Source: Baffinella frigidus
Taxonomy: Eukaryota; Cryptophyceae; Cryptomonadales; Baffinellaceae
Direction of reading: 5' to 3'
NCBI GenBank assembly: GCA_026770585.1
Contig: MU646966.1
Coordinates: forward strand, 6,117-23,333
Length of the DNA: 17,217 nucleotides
Shown here: piece after piece, positions 16,501 through 17,217 of the stretch
How the letters are laid out: each line of letters starts with the position of its first letter
Position numbering within the stretch: position 1 is the first letter of the stretch
Position numbers and translations under genes: made by a program
The notes under the pieces: model-generated
Told to the model about the DNA's origin: nothing
The model's input: only the letters and a program-made list of their open reading frames with translations
Databases searched by the model: none

Positions 16501-16808
16501 ACCCCAAACCCTAAACCCTGAACCCTGAACCCTGAACCCTGAACCCTGAACCCTGAACCCTGAACCCTAAACCCTGAACCCTCAACCCTCAACCCTCAAC
16601 CCTCAACTCTGAACCATAAACCCTAAACCTCAAACCCTGAAACCCAAACTCGAAACCCTAAACCCTAACCCTGAACCCTACACCCTAAACCCTACACCCT
16701 AACCCCTAAACCCTCAACCCTAAACCCTAAACCCCAAACCCCAAACCCTAACCCTGAACCCTACACCCCTGAAGCAGGCAGCGCTACTTGGTATCCTCAG
16801 CCGACCAG
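9924..16808 (+). CDS. Extended SDR, dihydroflavonol 4-reductase-like, 13 exons, 3' incomplete
   Basis: Thirteen exons totalling 882 nt join with consistent phases into 294 codons. Family landmarks run in order. The nucleotide-binding strand TIVLVTSAQSWIGGHVAQAL (residues 52-71; the usual TGATGFIG is TSAQSWIG) is followed by AGYSVRAAVSN, DLLAEEGWAKAMAGCAGFAH, and AVEGTELAMRFAAEAG. Next come RRVVLTGGLASI, NPDHLWSEAD, and AFSKSMVAKEAKVWELAEKY. The C-terminal part has PVSSSMHTFQDIAKGK, CSMFGVCEVADLAAVHVAGL, and EAAGQRYLVSSADQ. Such enzymes reduce carbonyls with NAD(P)H. Here the first two loop glycines are Ser (58, 61), the position of the catalytic Tyr (four before K201) is Thr, and the usual Ser motif is TGG, so activity is doubtful. 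MGVCGS at the start suggests N-myristoylation and palmitoylation. Introns 3, 5, 6, 8-10, 12 and 13 are mostly telomere-like repeats. The alternative reading is an intact-looking pseudogene. Confidence 0.8.
10048..10153 (+). other. Intron 1 (no telomere-like repeats)
   Basis: GTGCCC...CTTGCAG, 106 nt. Contains a duplicated CTGTTTCGCC.CGTGG.CTGTCGCTG stretch near its middle. Unlike most later introns it is free of CCCTAAA units. Confidence 0.6.
10154..10215 (+). CDS. Reductase-like gene, exon 2 (start of Rossmann fold)
   Basis: Completes the split codon (Ala-42) and reads IEGLTPSTDTIVLVTSAQSW. Ends TGG|GTCCGA in phase 0 and joins IGGHVAQAL of exon 3, restoring the beta1-loop-alpha1 order of the family. 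Confidence 0.75.
10216..10771 (+). other. Intron 2 with a 138-bp dispersed repeat
   Basis: GTCCGA...GCCCACAG, 556 nt. It holds CCCCGGCTAC duplicates, the 138-bp repeat at 10518-10655, and a direct repeat of AGCTAGATTGAAACAACTTT (10666 and 10732). The last 141 nt are open in frame with exon 3 from an ATG at 10631, so an alternative first exon is possible. Confidence 0.55.
10518..10655 (+). repeat. 138-bp repeat, copy 1 (intron 2)
   Basis: Begins CCGCTACCGAGCGAGGACGG, ends GAGTTGGCTCAACAGCGG, same length and nearly identical to 11685-11822. Contains the small hairpin GGACCGGAATCCCGGTCC. Confidence 0.9.
10772..10957 (+). CDS. Reductase-like gene, exon 3
   Basis: The longest exon (62 codons): IGGHVAQALINAGYSVRAAV then SNRSSARADFLRDMG, CDLVAVPDLLAEEGW and AKAMAGCAGFAH. 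Covers helix 1, strand 2 with its cofactor-selecting loop, the DLL strand and the GC.GF.H motif that precedes the next strand in this family. Donor CAC|GTACCC, phase 0. Confidence 0.85.
10958..11250 (+). repeat. Intron 3: almost pure CCCTAAA-type array
   Basis: GTACCC...AATCCAG, 293 nt. About forty 7-nt units, mostly CCCTAAA with CCTGAA, CCCTCAA and CCTAAAA variants. It is the purest telomere-like stretch in the window, bounded on both sides by coding sequence of the same protein domain. Confidence 0.9.
11251..11323 (+). CDS. Reductase-like gene, exon 4
   Basis: Reads VTSLAPSPFLTDAEEMIKEA then VEGT, matching the H.ASP...P...V..AVEGT segment of the family. Donor ACAG|GTGCGA, phase 1. The last codons recur at 11824-11847. 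Confidence 0.8.
11685..11822 (+). repeat. 138-bp repeat, copy 2 (intron 4)
   Basis: Near-identical to 10518-10655, with only a few substitutions. Its right border touches the exon-4 fragment directly. Confidence 0.9.
11824..11847 (+). pseudogene. Truncated copy of exon 4
   Basis: Reads IREAVEGT with the same ACAG|GTGCA boundary as exon 4 (IKEAVEGT, ACAG|GTGCG). It begins immediately after the 138-bp repeat, so the duplication border coincides with the repeat end. Confidence 0.6.
12026..12072 (+). CDS. Reductase-like gene, exon 5
   Basis: After TCGAACAG, AG completes Glu (phase 1), then LAMRFAAEAGTVRRV, the family's helix before RVV.TSS. Donor GTG|GTGCTC, phase 0. The intron start GTGCTCA resembles the next exon's GTTCTGA. 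Confidence 0.8.
12073..12372 (+). repeat. Intron 5: telomere-like array
   Basis: GTGCTCAACACC...AAAACAG, 300 nt of CCCTAAA, CCCTACA, CCCTGAA and CCCCAAA units. C-rich strand is sense. Confidence 0.85.
12373..12444 (+). CDS. Reductase-like gene, exon 6 (copy a)
   Basis: Reads VLTGGLASICGSQRSTNPDH then LWSE, matching VVLTSS.AS...PDH.W.E of the family, with TGG in place of TSS. The next base pairs are GC, giving a GC donor (GAG|GCAACC), phase 0 into GCGGAC of exon 7. Three further copies of its last 54 nt follow. Confidence 0.8.
12540..12593 (+). CDS. Exon 6 copy b
   Basis: Reads ASIGGSQRDSNPDHLWSE, the same 18 codons as 12391-12444 without indels, ending GAG|GCGAAC. No acceptor AG is near (the upstream sequence is CCCTCAA units then CGCGGGTGCG), so it may not splice in. 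Confidence 0.55.
12633..12686 (+). CDS. Exon 6 copy c
   Basis: Reads STVCGTQRETNPDHIWSE, open, ending GAG|GCAAAA. Upstream is a CCCTGAA array with no clean acceptor. Confidence 0.5.
12734..12787 (+). CDS. Exon 6 copy d
   Basis: Reads ASIGCSQRDSNPDHLWSE, open, ending GAG|GCGACG. Closest to copy b, including the upstream GTGTCACGT. Confidence 0.5.
13073..13099 (+). pseudogene. Exon 7 copy a (first 9 codons)
   Basis: AATCAG then ADKNDAPET, after which sequence turns into CCCGAAA units. It lacks the AFSKSMVAKEAK half and any donor. Confidence 0.55.
13172..13198 (+). pseudogene. Exon 7 copy b (first 9 codons)
   Basis: AACCAG then TDKNDAPEP, followed by CCCCAAA units. Truncated at about the same place as copy a. 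Confidence 0.55.
13256..13318 (+). CDS. Reductase-like gene, exon 7 (complete copy)
   Basis: AACCAG then ADTNDAPETAFSKSMVAKEA and K. Corresponds to the YxxSK active-site region of extended SDRs; Lys-201 is present but the Tyr four residues earlier is Thr-197. Donor AAG|GTGTGG, phase 0. The intron start GTGTGGCAG resembles exon 8's GTCTGGGAG. Confidence 0.8.
13326..13533 (+). repeat. (AG)n and (GTATAT)n microsatellites
   Basis: AG runs at 13326-13384 and 13489-13533, with TATGTATATG and AT repeats at 13460-13488. Both AG runs are followed by ATTTAC.GA.ACTCGGGCA, so the microsatellite and its flank were duplicated together. Confidence 0.9.
13415..13438 (+). pseudogene. Exon 7 fragment, microexon-like
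   Basis: SIVAEEAM, similar to SMVAKEAK of exon 7, lies between CTCTAG (acceptor-like) and GTAATC (donor-like), 24 nt in phase 0. It could be an optional microexon or a remnant. Confidence 0.4.
13710..13818 (+). repeat. Two 47-bp GACCCTACGGTAGG repeats in tandem
   Basis: Copies at 13710-13756 and 13772-13818 (62-bp period) share GACCCTACGGTAGG, ATCCGTAGGG and CATAGGGTCGTTCCTACGGA. Other members are at 4257 (inverted) and 6450. Confidence 0.8.
13895..14054. mobile_element. Fold-back element with ~69-nt arms
   Basis: The left arm from TAGGGCAACG and the right arm to CGTTGCCCTA pair through GGGTAGTTAGGC, CATTGCCTAGGACCTCC and TACCGTAGGCCGAG, with a short centre near 13964-13985. Non-coding; sits inside intron 7. 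Confidence 0.75.
14493..14540 (+). CDS. Reductase-like gene, exon 8
   Basis: VWELAEKYKDKFSVCE, the helix after the active-site Lys (AW.LA.E...) and the following strand. Acceptor TTCACCCAG, donor GAG|GTTCAA, phase 0 at both ends. Confidence 0.85.
14541..14766 (+). repeat. Intron 8: telomere-like array
   Basis: GTTCAAACC...AAATCAG, 226 nt of CCCTAAA, CCCCAAA, CCCCACA and CACCAAA units. The start GTTCAAAC resembles exon 9's GTTCTCAC. Confidence 0.85.
14767..14804 (+). CDS. Reductase-like gene, exon 9
   Basis: VLTAWPLGTLLP plus GG of the next codon, aligned with the INP.LVLGP segment. Donor CCCGG|GTTTTG, phase 2, which fits exon 10. Confidence 0.7.
14805..15230 (+). repeat. Intron 9: telomere-like array with CACTAAA units
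   Basis: GTTTTG...AACCCAG, 426 nt. CCCTAAA, CCCTACA and CCCTCAA units, then a run of ACACTAA units (15021-15068). A non-repetitive stretch (15069-15194) includes GTCCGCTGC twice, then more ACACTAA. Confidence 0.75.
15231..15277 (+). CDS. Reductase-like gene, exon 10
   Basis: G completes Gly-238, then QPVSSSMHTFQDIAK and the first base of the next codon. Matches the SSS...DI..GK stretch of the family. Donor AAGG|GTACTC, phase 1. The alternative frame ASELVDAYFPG breaks phase with both neighbours. Confidence 0.7.
15278..15582 (+). repeat. Intron 10: telomere-like array with ACCATAA units
   Basis: GTACTCCCTAATCC...AACCCCAG, 305 nt. A long run of ACCATAA, ACCACAA and ACCAGAA units (15310-15485) between CCCTAAA blocks. 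The G-rich complement gives long spurious open frames. Confidence 0.85.
15583..15635 (+). CDS. Reductase-like gene, exon 11 (copy a)
   Basis: GC completes Gly-254, then KVVCSMFGVCEVADLAA, matching the GFVDVRDVA.AH strand of the family. Donor GCG|GTAAAC, phase 0 into exon 12 (VHVAGL). Confidence 0.8.
15671..15693. promoter_or_regulatory. Heat-shock-element-like array 1
   Basis: GAATGTTCTAGAATGTTCTAGAA has five alternating GAA/TTC blocks, each spaced by 2 nt, the consensus for heat-shock factor trimers. It is followed by CGAAGCACGTGATG, with a CACGTG box before an ATG. Function is not shown; it lies in intron 11. Confidence 0.35.
15702..15749 (+). CDS. Exon 11 copy b
   Basis: VMSRMFAICDAADLAV, ending GTG|GTAAAC like copy a. 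It is open, but an upstream acceptor in the phase needed after exon 10 is not evident. The upstream TTCTAGAACGAAG leads into the wrong frame. Confidence 0.45.
15843..15866 (+). pseudogene. Exon 11 copy c (second half)
   Basis: CEVADLAA with GCG|GTAAGC donor, fused directly to the segmental repeat ending GATAGCGTTC. First half missing. Confidence 0.5.
16037..16081 (+). CDS. Exon 11 copy d
   Basis: MCQMWGVSEVDDPPA ending GCG|GTAAGC. More diverged, with the ADLAA part changed to DDPPA. Confidence 0.4.
16186..16208. promoter_or_regulatory. Heat-shock-element-like array 2
   Basis: GAACGTTCTAGAATGTTCTAGAA has five alternating GAA/TTC blocks with 2-nt spacing, again followed by CGAAGCACGTGATG and an exon 11 copy. 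Near-copy of 15671-15693. Confidence 0.35.
16217..16264 (+). CDS. Exon 11 copy e, donor changed
   Basis: VMCPMFGVCEVADLAA, very similar to copy a, but the following bases are AGAAGC where other copies have GTAAGC. It ends in GCGGC|GA at best, a GA donor or a lost donor. Confidence 0.45.
16265..16436 (+). repeat. End of intron 11: mixed-orientation telomere-like repeats
   Basis: CCCTAAACCCTATAGGGTTT (16284-16303) joins C-rich and G-rich units head to head and can form a hairpin. CCCGAAA units then lead to GGAAACAG. The TTTCTTGCAG at 16319-16338 is a decoy acceptor whose downstream frame stops quickly. Confidence 0.6.
16437..16474 (+). CDS. Reductase-like gene, exon 12
   Basis: VHVAGLERSEAA plus GG, matching AHV.ALE.PEA.GRY of the family. 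Next bases GCAAAC give a GC donor, phase 2, and exon 13 begins GCAGCG, repeating GCA. Confidence 0.8.
16475..16777 (+). repeat. Intron 12: telomere-like array
   Basis: GCAAACCCCC...GAAGCAG, 303 nt of CCCTAAA, CCCTGAA, CCCTCAA and CCCTACA units in blocks of one variant each, suggesting local unit amplification. Confidence 0.85.
16778..16808 (+). CDS. Reductase-like gene, exon 13 (copy a)
   Basis: G completes Gly, then QRYLVSSADQ. Donor CAG|GTCTCA, phase 0. The bases after it would read VSILE, which is what the family continues with, so the coding part could also run on until the repeats start. Confidence 0.75.
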
Positions 16809-16988
16809 GTCTCAATCCTCGAAACCCTCAACCCTACACCCTACACCCTAAACCCTAAACCCTACACCTTAAACCCTACACCCTACACCCTACACCCTAC
16901 ACCCTACTCGATATCGAGCAGGCGCGGTCGCGTTCGACACCGGAGGGTGTGGGGGAAGGAGGGAGAGAGAGGGAGGGAGAGGGAGGGA

Positions 16989-17022
<34 letters not shown>

Positions 17023-17217
17023 GGGAGAGGGACGGGTTGTGCCTGCTCGATAGGGAGGACGGCACTACTTGGTATCCTCAGCCGACCAGGTCTCAATCCA
17101 CAAACCCCTCAACACTAAACACACTCAACCCTCAACACTCAACACTCAACACTCAACACTCGACACTCAACACTCGACACTCGACACTCAACACTCAACA
17201 CTAAACACTAAACACTC
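16809..17217 (+). repeat. Telomere-like arrays and (AG)n after exon 13
   Basis: CCCTACA and CCCTAAA units to about 16907, then a segment bounded by ATCGAGCAGGC (16913-16923) and GCCTGCTCGAT (17041-17051) holding (AG)n at 16955-17020. Then comes exon 13 copy b, and CAACACT, CGACACT and CTAAACA units to the window end. Confidence 0.8.
17060..17089 (+). CDS. Exon 13 copy b
   Basis: RHYLVSSADQ followed by GTCTCAATCC, identical to copy a over 29 nt (CTACTTGGTATCC to TCTCAATCC). The likely acceptor CGATAG would give a different phase from copy a. Confidence 0.5.

Noticed and set aside
10958-17217. A true chromosome end (telomere)
   Set aside because: The units are degenerate, in short blocks, and bounded on both sides by coding exons in order. 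A terminal telomere would be long, homogeneous and at the sequence end. A subtelomeric location cannot be excluded.

Overview
The window looks like nuclear DNA of a eukaryotic alga. It holds spliceosomal exons with GT-AG and GC-AG introns, AATAAA-type signals after stop codons, many fold-back elements of MITE type, (AG)n microsatellites, and long degenerate arrays of the plant/alga telomere unit CCCTAAA. A protist with a complex plastid (dinoflagellate or cryptophyte type) is my guess, but the sequence does not settle the lineage. No bacterial, organellar, rRNA, tRNA or CRISPR features were seen.

Layout. 1-310: the last exon and 3' end of an unrecognised + strand gene. 311-4560: no convincing gene, mostly unrelated inverted-repeat elements (402-612, 831-1021, 2581-2657, 2738-2920, 3130-3298, 3643-3801) and short tandem or direct duplications. 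4571-5800: the 3' part of a + strand gene encoding the end of a PDZ-like domain. Its exons are present in several copies separated by CCCCAAA/CCCTAAA-like repeats, and one copy is split by four TTTAGGG units. 5801-7640: a palindromic element family with TACAGGGGTACC ends, other elements and an ~83-bp satellite. 7997-8923 (- strand): an intact, apparently intronless NmrA-like NAD(P)-binding protein of 308 residues.

9924 to beyond 16808 (+ strand): the main discovery. Thirteen small exons (31-186 nt) join with consistent phase into 294 codons of an extended short-chain dehydrogenase resembling dihydroflavonol 4-reductase/cinnamoyl-CoA reductase. It starts with an N-myristoylation-like MGVCGS and continues past the window. 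Most of its introns are built largely of degenerate telomere-like repeats, always with the C-rich strand as the sense strand, an orientation that contains neither GT nor AG. Several introns begin with a short near-copy of the first bases of the following exon, as expected if repeat DNA was inserted with duplication of target sequence. Where the duplicated target starts with GC, the intron has a GC donor. Several exons occur again as extra copies inside the introns: exon 6 four times, exon 7 three to four times, exon 11 five times, exon 13 twice, and the ends of exon 4.

The PDZ-like gene and the reductase-like gene therefore share one architecture: exons embedded in, and duplicated among, telomere-like repeats. 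The reductase-like protein also lacks two glycines of the dinucleotide-binding loop and the usual catalytic Tyr and Ser, so it may not be an active enzyme. All joins are read by eye; RNA data would be needed to confirm them.
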